Shown here piece after piece: positions 25,806-34,849 of a stretch of DNA of 64,000 nt. Numbering within the stretch: position 1 is the stretch's first letter; each line of letters starts with the position of its first letter. The stretch spans positions 203,710 to 267,709 of the forward strand of contig JACKQE010000006.1 of assembly GCA_024233005.1 (NCBI GenBank), written 5' to 3'. Source of the DNA: Akkermansiaceae bacterium (lineage in GTDB: Bacteria; Verrucomicrobiota; Verrucomicrobiia; Verrucomicrobiales; DEV007). The notes beneath the pieces were generated by a model. That model made no database searches and had not been told where the DNA came from. It saw nothing but the letters and a program-made list of their open reading frames with translations. A program made the translations under genes and the position numbers.

Positions 25806-28685
25806 TCATGGTGGTGGAGAAGGAGGTTCCAAGGACAGGCCCATCCGTCGGCCCAAGGCCAGCAACTCCTGGTGCAGGCGGTCGAAGGCGTCCCTGAGAG
25901 CCGGAACGGCCTGAAGCGCGGCAGCCAGATGCCCCTCCCGCGCCTGTTGGTCGATCTCCGTCACTCTAGCCAACACTTGCTCGGCGCAATAGTTGGCCAG
26001 GGTTCCTTTCAACGCATGCGCCTCACGATGCAGGATCCCGGCATCACCGCCCATTCCCACAGCTTCGATGCGGGCCATCTGTTCGATACATTCCTCCTCA
26101 AAAAGGCGGATGAGCTCCGCCGCCAATCCGTCTGCGGCATTCTGCTTCAGGAAAAGCTCCGCGTCGAAAATTTCCCGCACTCCCCTCTCCGTCCCAGCCG
26201 CTGAGCCGGGGATCCCGACTGGTTGATGACCGGGATTTTCCTCCGCTGCCAGAGTCCTCTCGACGATGGTGTCGAGAATGCGGAAAAGGTCACCAGACCG
26301 GACCGGTTTCGAAAGGTAATCATCCATGCCCATGGCGAGACACTTTTCGCGGTCACCGGACATCGCATTGGCGGTCATCGCCACAATGGGAATAGGGCCC
26401 TTCTTGACGCCCTGTTTCTCGATCTCCCGAATCCGTTGCGTCGCCTCGAATCCATCCATCTCCGGCATCTGCACGTCCATCAGGATCACGTCGAACCCGC
26501 CTTTCCTGAAAGCGTTCAGAACCCCATTCCCGGTGGCCACCAGGGTAACCCGGTGCCCGCGACTCTCAAGGAGCCGGGTGGCCACCAAGCCATTGACTTT
26601 GCCATCTTCCGCCAGCAAAATATTCAATGGTTCGGTCTCTCGCGCGGACTGATCGACAGACTGCTCAGAAGCCTCGTCGGGGGCCGGAGGCGGGAGTGAC
26701 AAAGGTGAAGGGGACTCACCCCAGATCCGGATGATCGCCTGGAGCAGATCGTAGGGCTTGACAGGTTTGGTCAGGACCTGGCCAATACCCAGGTCATCGA
26801 GTCCGCCCGTATCCGGAAGATGTCCCGCCGGGGCGAGCAGCAAGATTTTCGGAGCACCGGAGCCAAATTGGGAACGCACCCTCCGCGCCACCTCAAAACC
26901 ATCCATGCCAGGCATCATGAGATCGAGGAGAACCAGGCCCACGGCAGAGGAACCATCCCCTGGGTCAACGGCTCCGCTGAGCGCCTCCATCGCCTCTTTC
27001 CCGCTGCGGGCCGCCAGAGGCTCCAATTGCCAGCTCAGCAGCATGTCACACAAAATGTCCCGGTTCGTCTGGTGATCCTCGACCACAAGCACACGGCGGC
27101 CGCGCAGTTGAGCGGGCACTGTCCGCGGTTCGATCTCCGGCTTGATGATTGTGGCAAAGCGGGTTGTGAAATGGAAGTGACTTCCTTTTCCGGGTTCGCT
27201 CTCCAGCCAAATCTTCCCCCCCATCAGATGGACCAACTGTGCCGCGATCGCCAATCCCAGACCCGTGCCTCCATAGGTGCGGGTCGTCGAGCTTTCCGCC
27301 TGGGTGAAGGATTCAAAAACAGCCCGCTGCTTTTCCGAAGCAATCCCGATGCCGGTGTCACTGACCGTCACCCGCAGCTTGATTTGTCCGGCGGATTTGG
27401 AATCCACCTGAACGTCGACCAGGACCTCTCCTTCATGGGTGAACTTGATGGCGTTCCCCACCAGATTGACGAGAATCTGGCGGAACCTTCCCTCATCCCC
27501 GCAGAGCTGATCGGGGACTTCCGGGCCGATCCTCCAAACCAGCTCCAGCCCCTGTTCGACCGCGCGCAGTGCCATGCCCTGCAATGTGTCCCCCATCGAA
27601 TCGCGGAGTGAGAATTCCTGGCTGTGCAGCTCGAGCTTGCCGGCCTCAATTTTGGAGAAATCGAGAATGTCATTGAGCACGGTGAGCAGCGATTCGGAGG
27701 AATGCAGCACCAGTTTCTGGTATTCCCGCTGCTGTGGGGTCAGGTCGGTGCCGAGCAATAATTCCGTCAGGCCAATGACCCCGTTCATCGGAGTGCGGAT
27801 CTCGTGGCTCATGTTCGCGAGAAACTCGCTTTTTGCCTTGCTGGCCTGCTCGGCGGCTTCCTTGGCTTCCCGCAGAATGACCTCATTACGCCGCCGCTCG
27901 GCCAGGCTCGCCCGCATCATGGTGATGATTGCCATCGACGAAAAGGCGAAGGTCGCGATCACTGACAGAAAATTGATGACGCCTAATCGAGCGCGATTGA
28001 TCGCCGCCACCCAGTTGTCCGCCGGAAAATCCACCCCAAGGACAGCTTCCACTCGGCCTTGATCATCCAACATCGGAACAAAAGCACTGACCCACGTTCC
28101 CCACCGATCCGTGTAGATGGAATCATCGAAGCTCGCCACACCACGATAGGCGGCATCGAGATACGCACTCTGATCGGTCCAAAGCTCTCCGATCGGAGTG
28201 CGGCTCTCCCGCTCGCCATCATAGACACCGTTGTGGTCATAGTCGGTTTCGGAGTCGACCACCAACTGGTTGCCCTCGGGGTGCTGGCGAAAGGTATAGA
28301 TATCCGCCACGGCGTCATTCAGCTTGAGCCAGCGAATCTGCTTTTCGATCATTGCGAGATAGCGCGGATCGTCAGGTTTGGTTTCCAACGTGATGGAAGC
28401 GTGCCCCATCGACTTCAACTCTTCCGCATAGGTCGGGGCGAGGCCGGAAATGAGGGTGCGCTGACGGTTTTTCTCACTCCTGCCGGCAGTGTTCACCAGG
28501 AACCAGCCGGGCACCAAAATGACCGCCAACAAGAACCAGCCAACCAGAAAGATCCTGCTGAACCGGGCGTAATGCCGCATCCAAAATGCCAGCGCCGTCA
28601 TCACGAGGAGACAAGTCACCGCGAACCACACAAAATCGTTTTGTGATGTATGAGCTTCGACCATCAGACCCAATGTCGCCGGCAA
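25806..28685 (-). CDS. Hybrid sensor histidine kinase with two receiver domains and an HPt domain
   Basis: A 959-residue inner-membrane kinase. The start is a TTG preceded by AAGG at good spacing; an ATG seven codons on (28664) is the alternative. Two membrane helices lie at residues about 18-65, a periplasmic sensor to about 230 and a third helix before the kinase. The sensor includes an EF-hand-like loop at 148-160 (DYDHNGVYDG). HisKA has H294 in HEIRTPMNG, followed by HATPase boxes (VGNAIKFTHEG, DTGIGIASEKQ, GTGLGLAIA). Receiver 1 has D588 (LLDLMMPGMDGF), receiver 2 D737 (MDVQMPEMDGF), and the HPt has H890 (EAHALKGTL). This is a phosphorelay; its output partner is not in the window. Confidence 0.9.
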   Translation of the reverse strand: MPATLGLMVEAHTSQNDFVWFAVTCLLVMTALAFWMRHYARFSRIFLVGWFLLAVILVPGWFLVNTAGRSEKNRQRTLISGLAPTYAEELKSMGHASITLETKPDDPRYLAMIEKQIRWLKLNDAVADIYTFRQHPEGNQLVVDSETDYDHNGVYDGERESRTPIGELWTDQSAYLDAAYRGVASFDDSIYTDRWGTWVSAFVPMLDDQGRVEAVLGVDFPADNWVAAINRARLGVINFLSVIATFAFSSMAIITMMRASLAERRRNEVILREAKEAAEQASKAKSEFLANMSHEIRTPMNGVIGLTELLLGTDLTPQQREYQKLVLHSSESLLTVLNDILDFSKIEAGKLELHSQEFSLRDSMGDTLQGMALRAVEQGLELVWRIGPEVPDQLCGDEGRFRQILVNLVGNAIKFTHEGEVLVDVQVDSKSAGQIKLRVTVSDTGIGIASEKQRAVFESFTQAESSTTRTYGGTGLGLAIAAQLVHLMGGKIWLESEPGKGSHFHFTTRFATIIKPEIEPRTVPAQLRGRRVLVVEDHQTNRDILCDMLLSWQLEPLAARSGKEAMEALSGAVDPGDGSSAVGLVLLDLMMPGMDGFEVARRVRSQFGSGAPKILLLAPAGHLPDTGGLDDLGIGQVLTKPVKPYDLLQAIIRIWGESPSPLSLPPPAPDEASEQSVDQSARETEPLNILLAEDGKVNGLVATRLLESRGHRVTLVATGNGVLNAFRKGGFDVILMDVQMPEMDGFEATQRIREIEKQGVKKGPIPIVAMTANAMSGDREKCLAMGMDDYLSKPVRSGDLFRILDTIVERTLAAEENPGHQPVGIPGSAAGTERGVREIFDAELFLKQNAADGLAAELIRLFEEECIEQMARIEAVGMGGDAGILHREAHALKGTLANYCAEQVLARVTEIDQQAREGHLAAALQAVPALRDAFDRLHQELLALGRRMGLSLEPPSPPP

Positions 28686-28843
28686 GATTGCACCTTCCAG
28701 GCAATGTCCAGCAGACTAAAAGAAACCGGTGATCTGTTCAATCACTTACTGGCCGACACCTTCCATGGTCCTCGAACACGGCAGATCTCCTTGGGAACCT
28801 TTCATTGGGGTGACTTTTGGGGTATTCTCGGCTTTTGCACCCC

Positions 28844-30490
28844 ATGAACCGACTTCTGCCCCTTGCAATCATCCTTGTCACAGGGGTGTCGTCAGCCCCT
28901 GCCGATGACACCGCCCGCCTCGCCGCGTTGCTGGCACCGGGGCAACCATCGGGCGGAGTGGTGACGATCCCACCCGGCGATTACCACCTCGACGGCGCCG
29001 AACCAATTCCTCTGGCCTCCCGCATGACCGTTTCCGCTTACGGAGCGCGTTTTCTACTTCCCCGGACCCTGCCGGACAAAGCGCGGATCGTTCTTTTTGC
29101 CGGAGCCGACATTTCGCACTTTACGTGGCAGGGAGGCGAGTTTGTCGGTCAGGTGTTCGATCCGGCGCAACGGGACAACACTTGGGAACCGAATGTGACC
29201 ACGAAGGGCATCGAGATCACGACCACCCGCGAAGGGGGCACGCACGACATCCTCTTCCGGGATGTGAAAGCGGACGGCCTGGCCGGGGCGGTGATCGGGG
29301 TTCACGGTCTCACCGGCAAGAGCAGCGAGAGTTCGGTGGAGGCTTATGCGGAACGGGTGGCTCTGGAAAGCTGCAGCCTGCTGCGGAGTGGAAAATTCAT
29401 GTGGGACTATGGCTACCTCTGGCAGATCCTGACATGGCCGGAGGAATACGAAACTTGGGAAGTCGAACGGGCAACCCGGTATTTCCGGTCCGACCTCGTG
29501 CAGCTCGTGAGAATGGAAGACGGCGATGACCGAGTGGTCTTCGATGCTCTTCAAAAACCTCTCCCGGTGAGCCGGTCGGATGAACCTGCGGAAGCGCTGA
29601 GCTTTCTTGGCTCTGTCCTGCCGAAAAATCTCCGCCGCGGCCAGCAGTATTTTGTGGTCGCATCCGGCAAAGATCACATCAAAATTTCGGAAACTCCCGG
29701 CGGCATCCCCCTCCGATTCAAAGGGGACACGGTGGGCGCGTCCCTGGCCCACAATCTCTCCGCCACCTATCTTTCCGCTTATGCGCCGACCGGCAGCGGT
29801 CCAGGAAAAGGCGCTTTCGACATCGTCGGCGCGAGGGACGTGCGCGTGACCGGGTGCCAACTCAGCGCTCTTGGAGACACCATGCACATCCAGCGGTGCC
29901 AGAACATCATCTTCGCCAACAATCACATCCTCGGGTCAAGGATGGGGGCCTTCTTCCTGGCCGAGTATTGCCGGAATGCCACCATCACCGGCAACCTGGT
30001 CGATGGAACCAACGGCAGCCGGGTGGTCAGCGTGGAAAAATCCTGCACCGACGTGACCATGATCGGCAACACCTTCCGCAACGGTGGCCGGGGAGCGTGG
30101 ATCAATCAGCCGGTAAACTTTATCCTGACCGGAAATGTTTTCGTCAACAACACGACCAAAAACGACCCCGACAAGCGGCGGGGACGGATCGCCTACCAAA
30201 CCGGGGCACCGGGGCGTTTTCCGGAACTTTATTTCACGATCTACGAACCCGGGGCCCGGTATGGTCCCGTGATCGTGCGTGACAATGTCTTTGTTCCTGG
30301 CCCGGCGGCTCCCGCAGAAGCCGTGACCTTTGCCCCAGGCGGGCACGACCTGCAGATGACGGGCAATTCCTTCCAAGGAAAGCCGGTCTCGATCGCGCTC
30401 GACCCCAGCTGCCAACAAACCCTGATCCGGGAAAATCCTGGTGCGGAAACCGTGGTCAAACCTGTGGATTTCAATCACGGGCGACGCTGA
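28844..30490 (+). CDS. Exported right-handed parallel beta-helix protein
   Basis: A 548-residue protein. The start at 28844 is chosen because MNRLLPLAIILVTGVSSAPAD is a clean signal peptide. The first part, VVTIPPGDYHLDGAEPIPLA and MTVSAYGARFLLPRTLPD, is the typical N-terminal cap of pectate-lyase-like helices. Later coils recur every 20-30 residues: DVRVTGCQLSALGDTMHIQR, IIFANNHILGSRMGAFFLAE, ATITGNLVDGTNGSRVVSVE, VTMIGNTFRNGGRGAWINQ, FILTGNVFVNNTTK. The family contains polysaccharide lyases and hydrolases; catalytic residues could not be assigned. It diverges from the histidine kinase 158 bases away. Confidence 0.8.
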   Translation: MNRLLPLAIILVTGVSSAPADDTARLAALLAPGQPSGGVVTIPPGDYHLDGAEPIPLASRMTVSAYGARFLLPRTLPDKARIVLFAGADISHFTWQGGEFVGQVFDPAQRDNTWEPNVTTKGIEITTTREGGTHDILFRDVKADGLAGAVIGVHGLTGKSSESSVEAYAERVALESCSLLRSGKFMWDYGYLWQILTWPEEYETWEVERATRYFRSDLVQLVRMEDGDDRVVFDALQKPLPVSRSDEPAEALSFLGSVLPKNLRRGQQYFVVASGKDHIKISETPGGIPLRFKGDTVGASLAHNLSATYLSAYAPTGSGPGKGAFDIVGARDVRVTGCQLSALGDTMHIQRCQNIIFANNHILGSRMGAFFLAEYCRNATITGNLVDGTNGSRVVSVEKSCTDVTMIGNTFRNGGRGAWINQPVNFILTGNVFVNNTTKNDPDKRRGRIAYQTGAPGRFPELYFTIYEPGARYGPVIVRDNVFVPGPAAPAEAVTFAPGGHDLQMTGNSFQGKPVSIALDPSCQQTLIRENPGAETVVKPVDFNHGRR

Positions 30491-30573
30491 AGCACACCCT
30501 GAGGCGCCGCGCGTGCGACCATTAGGAAATTCACCGGAAAAGAGAAATCCCGTGATCCTTGTGTCCCCAACCT

Positions 30574-30593
30574 AAAAAGCCAGACTTGCAGTC

Positions 30594-30597
<4 letters not shown>
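30574..30597 (-). terminator. Rho-independent terminator of tRNA-Glu, sharing bases with the tRNA 3' end
   Basis: On the minus strand a seven-base-pair stem (GCCAGAC / GTCTGGC) with a five-base loop is followed by TTTTT. The first stem bases are the discriminator and the encoded CCA of the tRNA, so the terminator begins inside the mature tRNA 3' end. Confidence 0.8.
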
Positions 30598-30668
<71 letters not shown>

Positions 30669-30916
30669 GTGGGACCGTGAGGCCTTGACCTCGCGTAAAG
30701 TGGAAGGGCAAGATGGACCGTGGGCCGCTTTCCCGCAAGATGTTTTTTTCACTCTGGAGGAGGAAAATTTGCCCCCTCCCGTAGCGTGCCTTTGGAGTTC
30801 CATGGCAGCAAGGCGTCCCGTTCTCCCTTTGGCTTGGAGCCAAAGCGGGGGTCAAATCCCTCAGAGCAAGGCGCGAGGAAAGAAGCCCGGAAGCTTGCCT
30901 CGGCCCGGCCTGCGCA

Positions 30917-32302
30917 TCAGACCACCTCTGGCGGATTCCCCAGCAGGCTGAGGAAATCCCCGGCCGTTCGCGAGGCCGCCCCGTGATGGATCGCCAGAAC
31001 GGCCTGCCCGGCGGCCACCATGTGCCGACCAGTGGAGGGATTCCGCAACAGTTCCCGCAGAGGTTCGTGCAAGAGGGTTTCCATGGCCTGTCCATCCCCA
31101 TCCTCCAGCACCAGCAGTCCCCCGGCGGTGCGGAGTTCCTCGACGAGACTGGTGAAGTTTCCCATATGGGGACCCACCACGGCAGGCACGCCCACCGCGA
31201 TGGGTTCGGAAGGATTTTGCCCCCCCCGGCCGAGCAGACTTTTTCCCACCACGACAACCGATGCCAGGGCGTACCAGGCCCGCAGTTCTCCCGTGGTGTT
31301 GGCGATAAGAACCACCGGAGCGGAGAGGTCGGAAAGGTCCTCTGTCGGATCCGGCACCACCCGGTGCCGCAGGAGGGGACGAATCCCCAGGGAAACGAGA
31401 TCCTTGGCCACGCCGCGTCCTCTTTCCGCGTGGCGGGGCACCAGCACGAGCCGCAAACCGGGAAATTCCTCCCGGAGCCTGAGCCAAACACGGGCGATCA
31501 ACGCCTCCTCCCCCGCATGGGTGGACCCCCCGATAAGCATGGGACCGTCCCCTCCCTGCCCTTGCACTTCAAGCCACCCACGCAACGCCGCGATCTTGGC
31601 CTCGTCTCCAGCCGCCACGGTGTCGTCGTATTTGATGCTGCCAGGACAGAAAATCCGATCTTCCGGAACCCCGAGCCGCGCGAAGCGGATCCGATCGGCG
31701 GGAAACTGCACCGCCACCCGGTCCAACAGTCCATAAAGCGGTCGGGTGACGACCCGAAAAGAGTGAAATCTGCGTTCCGAGCGCCTGGAAAGCCTGGCGT
31801 TGGCGAGAACGACGGCACCGTTGCGGACTTTCACGGCCTGCACCAAATTCGGCCAGATCTCCGCCTCAATCAGAATGAGGATCCGGGGTCGGACCAGACG
31901 CACGACCCGGCCCGCGACCCAGGGCAGATCCACCGGATGATAGATGATCGTGGCGAGGTCCCTGAGTTCCTTTTCCGCGAGGCGGTAGCCTGTGGCCGTG
32001 GTGGTGGAAAAGACCAAGTCGAGGCCAGGAGACCGGGCCAGCAGGGCTCGGAGCAGTTTGGCCCCGACGAGGACCTCCCCGACGCTGACGGCATGCACCC
32101 AAAGCCTGGGAGCAGTCCCCGACTTCAGCCGGGCTTGGCGGGCGGCTCCATAGAAACCAAACCGCTGGGAGAGACTGCCGAAAAAATCACCCCGCCGGAG
32201 TCCCTTGATGAGGTATCCCGGAAACCCCACCACAAGCAAGACCGGCAGCAGGGCATTGTAGAGCCAGCGGATCCAAAGGGGCAGGCGGTCAGGAGTCGGC
32301 AT
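30917..32302 (-). CDS. waaA: 3-deoxy-D-manno-octulosonic acid (KDO) transferase
   Basis: A 461-residue inner-membrane-anchored glycosyltransferase that adds KDO to lipid A, an essential step in lipopolysaccharide core synthesis. The longer frame begins at 32434, but family-like sequence starts at 32302 with the membrane anchor (LPLWIRWLYNALLPVLLVVG). Hallmarks follow: RLWVHAVSVGEVLVGAKLL (GEV), FSTTTATGYRLAEK, YHPVDLPWVAGR, LILIEAEIWPNLVQA, FCPGSIKYDD, then the C-terminal nucleotide-sugar site (LIGGSTHAGEEALIARVWLR, LVPRHAERGRGVAKDL, VVVGKSLLGRGGQNPSEPIA). It lies 82 bases after rsmD on the same strand and is likely expressed with it. It indicates a Gram-negative outer membrane with KDO-containing lipid A. 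Confidence 0.93.
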   Translation of the reverse strand: MPTPDRLPLWIRWLYNALLPVLLVVGFPGYLIKGLRRGDFFGSLSQRFGFYGAARQARLKSGTAPRLWVHAVSVGEVLVGAKLLRALLARSPGLDLVFSTTTATGYRLAEKELRDLATIIYHPVDLPWVAGRVVRLVRPRILILIEAEIWPNLVQAVKVRNGAVVLANARLSRRSERRFHSFRVVTRPLYGLLDRVAVQFPADRIRFARLGVPEDRIFCPGSIKYDDTVAAGDEAKIAALRGWLEVQGQGGDGPMLIGGSTHAGEEALIARVWLRLREEFPGLRLVLVPRHAERGRGVAKDLVSLGIRPLLRHRVVPDPTEDLSDLSAPVVLIANTTGELRAWYALASVVVVGKSLLGRGGQNPSEPIAVGVPAVVGPHMGNFTSLVEELRTAGGLLVLEDGDGQAMETLLHEPLRELLRNPSTGRHMVAAGQAVLAIHHGAASRTAGDFLSLLGNPPEVV

Positions 32303-32384
32303 GAGGGGAAGATCGATTCCGGAAGGTTGCCCCGGCGTCACAGGGGAGTCGGGCACACTTTCTTGGCGAAAGTTGGGGCGTTGT

Positions 32385-32981
32385 CTACGGGGAATCGGAG
32401 GAATCTCCCTCGCCCGGGACCTGGTCCTTCGCAAGCGCGAGATACGTGACTAGGGTTTCTCCATAACGACGCTCCCTCAGGGAATGCCAGACCGGAGCGG
32501 GAGGGAGACGGCTCTTGGACCAGGACTCGAGGACAAAGCATCCGCCCGGGCGCAAAAGAGTAGGCAGGGTCGGAGTCTCGAGCAGGGTTTTCAGTTCTTC
32601 CCGTTCCTCAGGTCCCCTGGCATACGGAGGATCGGCAAAAATAAGATCGAATCCCGGACTGGATGGAAGCGACCGCAGGATCTGGGAGACGCGTCCCGGA
32701 CGGACCATGCCACCGGCCAGTCGGGTGGAGAGCAGGTTCTCCTCAATGATCCGGCAAGCGGTCGTGGATTCCTCAACAAAGAGGACCGAGGCCGCTCCCC
32801 GGCTTAAGGACTCGATGCCCAAGGCCCCACTGCCAGCGTAGAGGTCCAAGACCCGGGCTCCGGAGACCAGATCGCCCAGGCTCGAGAAAACCGCCTCCCG
32901 AACCCGGTCCGTTGTCGGCCGGGTCAGGGATCGGGGAACTTTCAAGGGCTGGCCGCCCGCCAGGCCGGTGATGACTCGCAT
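32385..32981 (-). CDS. rsmD: 16S rRNA (guanine-N2)-methyltransferase, RsmD family
   Basis: A 198-residue SAM-dependent methyltransferase. The start at 32981 (MRVITGLAGGQPLKVP) matches the conserved RsmD N-terminus; the upstream in-frame residues do not. RPTTDRVREAVFSSL is the conserved RNA-binding segment, VLDLYAGSGALGIESLSRGA is the SAM-binding motif I, and FDLIFADPPYARG contains the DPPY catalytic motif of N2-guanine methyltransferases. In Escherichia coli RsmD methylates G966 of 16S rRNA. The C-terminus is extended by an acidic tail (GEGDSSDSP). It precedes the KDO transferase. Confidence 0.92.
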   Translation of the reverse strand: MRVITGLAGGQPLKVPRSLTRPTTDRVREAVFSSLGDLVSGARVLDLYAGSGALGIESLSRGAASVLFVEESTTACRIIEENLLSTRLAGGMVRPGRVSQILRSLPSSPGFDLIFADPPYARGPEEREELKTLLETPTLPTLLRPGGCFVLESWSKSRLPPAPVWHSLRERRYGETLVTYLALAKDQVPGEGDSSDSP

Positions 32982-33185
32982 GCGGGAATCCTTGCCCCGG
33001 CAGGGAGGTTTCGCAAGTGGAGGAGTGGCGCCCACTTCTTCCCCTTGATGAACCTAGGAGGCGCACCTGGCACCCCGCCGACAGGCCTCCTGATGATTTT
33101 TTTACGTATTGGAGCTTTTTCTGTCACAAAGGCATGCGAAGATTTCGATGTCAGTAAGTGTCAGAGAACCACCACTCTAGCTTCC

Positions 33186-34715
33186 ATGCCCCCTGAAAAC
33201 CATCATCCCTCTGCCGTGCCACTTCCTCAAGCGGTGACATTGGGGGTGGAGGATCTCGCTCCGGAAGAATCCCCACCCGTTGCGATGGTGGTGAATGCGG
33301 ACACATCCAGCCCACCAGGGGAACCGGTCCTGAAAGCCATCGTGGCTCCAGAGGAAACTGTGATACCCCATCCGGTGGCGGCAGTGCGCGACCCCTGGGT
33401 GGAATATGCGATCCAGTGGCTCCGCCCGCGTCCGAAGCAAAATGACGCCGCCCAAAAAGTGTCGGCCTTCACCGTCGCGCTGGCGGTGCATGCGGTGATC
33501 ATTTTTCTCCTCGGCCTCGTCATTCTGTCAGTGCCGTTGATCGACCCACCGGCACTCACCGCGGTGGTCGCGCCAGTGGATCCGACCATCGAGGTGGAGT
33601 CGGTCCAGTTGCAGAAAGTCCAGCGGGTCAGCCATGCCTCGAGCGCCTCGGCCACCCCGACGTTCACCATCACCTCGAATGCACTTTCCAACGTGGCCAT
33701 CCCCGACTTCGATCGCAAGGCCAGTCTCGATGTCACGATCGGCATGCAGGGTTTCGGAGCGGACATGGGGCTGGGCTTCGAACCCGACGGCGTCGAATCG
33801 AAGGTCAACTTCTTCGGAATCAAGAGCAGCGGCAAACGCATCGCCTTCGTCATCGATGCGGAGAAGTTCATGCTTGAGGACAAGAAAGGCGGCATGCCCG
33901 CCTACGAAAAGGTGAAGGAGGAAATCGGCCGCATGCTTGCCGGTCTGAACCGGGCCACCGCTTTCAATCTCCTCGTCTACGAAGGGGGGCGGCTCGCCAC
34001 GTTCCGTGACAAGCTGATCCCGGCGCAGCCCTCGGCGATCCGCGAAGCCTTGGCCTGGCTCGCGCCGCTGAACAAAGATTTCGACCGGCTCGGCATCGCG
34101 GCTTCGGCGGAATACAATTCCATGCAGGTGAAAGCCACGAACCTCGAGCCGGTGCAGGCTAAGGACATCTCGGGCTATCCCAAGGCCATCCAGGCCGCGC
34201 TGGAGATGGATGTGCACACCTTGTTCATCATCAACAGTGGCTGGCGCCACATGCACCGGACGCCCACGGAGAAAGAAAAGAAGGAGCTTGAGAAGCGCCG
34301 GGAAAAAGAATGGGACGAGAAAAAACAGGCCGAGTGGGCCTTGGCGGTGAAGGAGGCGCATGATTTCGTGGACAAGGAAAATGCCGCCCGCAAGGCCAAG
34401 GGGGTTCCTCCCAAAGTGATCGCCGACTGGTGGCCATTGGTCCGCCAGCGCTCCCCGAAAACAGCCTACCCTCCCTCCTACCGGGGCTACACACCTGAAG
34501 AAGTCGAGGACACCATCAAGCACTCGGTGTCCGATCTCTACCGGGACGCCAACAAGCCCCGCCCGGAGGTCAATGTGGTGCTTTTCATCGGTGAGGATGA
34601 AATGGTGTCCCCGGTGATCGAGGAGCATTTCAAAAACCTGACCCGCGGCAACCGGGGAAAACTCAAGGTCCTCAAAGGGCTCGCAGGCATCGAGGATGTC
34701 ACCAAGGTGAAATAG
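33186..34715 (+). CDS. Membrane-anchored von-Willebrand-A-like protein, paralogue 1
   Basis: A 509-residue protein. The start at 33186 was chosen because the upstream codons look random. A Pro-rich cytoplasmic N-terminus of about 90 residues is followed by one membrane helix (FTVALAVHAVIIFLLGLVIL) and a periplasmic part. That part contains IAFVIDAEKFMLEDKKGGM (D224) and IGRMLAGLNRATAFNLLVYE, the pattern of a von Willebrand A fold, but the usual DxSxS metal site is replaced by DAEKF. A charged coiled-coil-like insert (EKEKKELEKRREKEWDEKKQ) and a conserved tail (HFKNLTRGNRGKLKVLKG) follow. The next gene encodes a paralogue with the same order of parts. No enzymatic activity is predicted; a structural or partner-binding role is possible. 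Confidence 0.75.
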   Translation: MPPENHHPSAVPLPQAVTLGVEDLAPEESPPVAMVVNADTSSPPGEPVLKAIVAPEETVIPHPVAAVRDPWVEYAIQWLRPRPKQNDAAQKVSAFTVALAVHAVIIFLLGLVILSVPLIDPPALTAVVAPVDPTIEVESVQLQKVQRVSHASSASATPTFTITSNALSNVAIPDFDRKASLDVTIGMQGFGADMGLGFEPDGVESKVNFFGIKSSGKRIAFVIDAEKFMLEDKKGGMPAYEKVKEEIGRMLAGLNRATAFNLLVYEGGRLATFRDKLIPAQPSAIREALAWLAPLNKDFDRLGIAASAEYNSMQVKATNLEPVQAKDISGYPKAIQAALEMDVHTLFIINSGWRHMHRTPTEKEKKELEKRREKEWDEKKQAEWALAVKEAHDFVDKENAARKAKGVPPKVIADWWPLVRQRSPKTAYPPSYRGYTPEEVEDTIKHSVSDLYRDANKPRPEVNVVLFIGEDEMVSPVIEEHFKNLTRGNRGKLKVLKGLAGIEDVTKVK

Positions 34716-34849
34716 CCCCCCTTCCCAACCTCAAAAAGACGCGTTCGCGGCAGCTGCTCATCCGGGAAAATCGGTGGCGGGGCGCAACAATCAGTGGCAG
34801 GTTTTACTTCTTCTACCGCCATTTGTCCATCGCACGCGGACACCTCCAC

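Noticed and set aside
30983..32449. 488-codon plus-strand open frame antisense to the KDO transferase
   Set aside because: The minus-strand product is unmistakably KDO transferase; the plus translation is Pro/His/Gly-rich without motifs.
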